13,513 bases of DNA from JBOFSR01 sp051651645 (GTDB taxonomy: Bacteria > Spirochaetota > Spirochaetia > Treponematales > Treponemataceae): NCBI GenBank assembly GCA_051651645.1, contig JBOFSR010000035.1:1-13513 (forward strand), in the 5' to 3' direction. A model generated the notes under the pieces. It was not told where the DNA came from. It worked only from the letters and a program-made list of their open reading frames with translations, and did not search any database. Below, in pieces: positions 12,770 to 13,513 of this stretch. Every line of letters begins with the position of its first letter. Position 1 is the stretch's first letter. A program made the translations under genes and the position numbers.

Positions 12770-13513
12770 AAGCAATACACCAACTCCTATTGATATTGAA
12801 AGAGAATTTAAAAAAGAATCAAGAAAACAAAAAAATTTTCAAGATTCCTATGTTTTTGATAAAGAAAATAATTATGGGGTTCGGTCTTTTTTTTGGGATC
12901 CTTATACAGGAAATGAAAACTACTATGCTAATTTAAAAAGTGCTGATAGACGCCTAAACAGGCAGATACCAGGAAGGACTTTGCGTAGAGTTGCCGAAAA
13001 GGCATTTATAATAAATACATGTATCGGAAATATACAAGATAAAATTAGACCTTTTCTTAAGCCTTCAACAAATATTAATTACAGAGGTTTTATAGTTAAA
13101 AAAAAGGGCGATAGTTCTTTTATTACTGCAGATAAAAAATCTAAAGAACGAGATGTTATAGAAAATTTTTTGATGAATACTGGAATAGACAAGGATTCAT
13201 CAAGAGATAAATTTATGCATTTTTGTTTAAAAATAGTTAGAGATCTTTTTATTCTTGATCAAGCTGCAACAGAAATAGCATATACAAGGTCAGGAAAGCC
13301 ATACGCATTTTTTGCCATAGATGGCGAGACGATAGAAAAAATACTTCCTTATCAAGAAAACCCCCATAATATACAGTTTGTGCAATTAATAAATGAGCTT
13401 CCTGTTGCTTATTATACAGAAGGGCAATTAATTTTTGATTACCAAAATCCACGAACGGACATAAGATTTTCTATGTATGGATATTCTCGTGTAGAGCAAG
13501 CTGTTGATTTGAT
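12762..13513 (+). CDS. Portal protein, N-terminal part (cut by window end)
   Basis: This is the portal ring subunit that forms the DNA entry vertex of the capsid. About 250 residues are visible and the frame is still open at the window edge. Recognisable features include a helical N-terminus, the RRVAEKAFIINTCIGNIQDKI helix, a segment typical of HK97/lambda-group portals (RDKFMHFCLKIVRDLFILDQAATEI, then GKPYAFFAIDGETIEKI), and the late FSMYGYSRVEQAVDL motif, matching the 'YGxSxLE' signature that precedes the long portal stem helix. ATG 12762 is 7 nt after GGAGG (12750-12754) and overlaps the terL 3' end by 8 nt. Position directly after terL is the standard head-gene order. The family call rests on motif and context. 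Confidence 0.88.
   Translation, partial: MFRSNTPTPIDIEREFKKESRKQKNFQDSYVFDKENNYGVRSFFWDPYTGNENYYANLKSADRRLNRQIPGRTLRRVAEKAFIINTCIGNIQDKIRPFLKPSTNINYRGFIVKKKGDSSFITADKKSKERDVIENFLMNTGIDKDSSRDKFMHFCLKIVRDLFILDQAATEIAYTRSGKPYAFFAIDGETIEKILPYQENPHNIQFVQLINELPVAYYTEGQLIFDYQNPRTDIRFSMYGYSRVEQAVDL

Overview
The window is an interior piece of a double-stranded DNA tailed phage or prophage. All 21 genes I can support lie on the + strand, are packed almost without gaps (many ATGA or TAATG overlaps), and follow a siphovirus-like order: recombination, replication initiation, small accessory genes, then DNA packaging and the portal. The DNA is very AT-rich (A-runs, ATA/AGA/AAA codons), and strong AGGAGG-type ribosome binding sites precede most genes. 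TGA is used as a stop (for example at 1676-1678 and 6945-6947), so the genetic code is the standard bacterial one. The host is therefore a low-GC bacterium. Nothing here distinguishes a Firmicute from a spirochaete or fusobacterium. No integrase, repressor or lysis gene is present, so lysogeny cannot be judged.

Positions 10-577 carry a small unknown protein and a small HTH (excisionase/MerR-like fold) protein. Positions 650-5050 are a recombination module: YqaJ/lambda-type exonuclease, DEDDh (DnaQ-like) 3'-5' exonuclease, RecT annealing protein, a NinB-like plus HNH nuclease and a DUF1351 coiled-coil protein. Positions 5051-6684 are the replication-initiation pair: a replisome organizer whose gene contains a perfect 60-nt tandem repeat and a hexanucleotide array (a candidate internal origin), followed by a DnaC-type helicase loader. 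No replicative helicase or polymerase is visible, so the phage probably recruits those of the host.

Positions 6681-9860 are an accessory stretch: several tiny cysteine-rich, probably zinc-binding proteins (one, at 7451-7621, is easily missed), two larger proteins I do not recognise, a single-stranded DNA-binding protein with an intact DIPF tail, a strongly acidic protein without arginine, and a MazG-like nucleotide pyrophosphohydrolase. The only sizeable non-coding gap (9861-9978) follows. It holds an 11-bp inverted repeat, a 16-bp palindrome and a plausible sigma70-type promoter, and looks like the early/late boundary. After it come two small proteins (one of them, at 10280-10456, again easily missed), the small and large terminase subunits, and a portal protein cut off by the window end. 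The portal ribosome binding site is perfectly complementary to an 8-nt element inside the 3' end of the large terminase gene, suggesting structured translational coupling.

Working model: the exonuclease and RecT, helped by SSB and the accessory nucleases, do single-strand annealing recombination. The organizer and the DnaC-like loader load host helicase. The terminases then package concatemers through the portal. No stretch longer than 300 bases lacks a gene. I found no tRNA, CRISPR array or insertion sequence.
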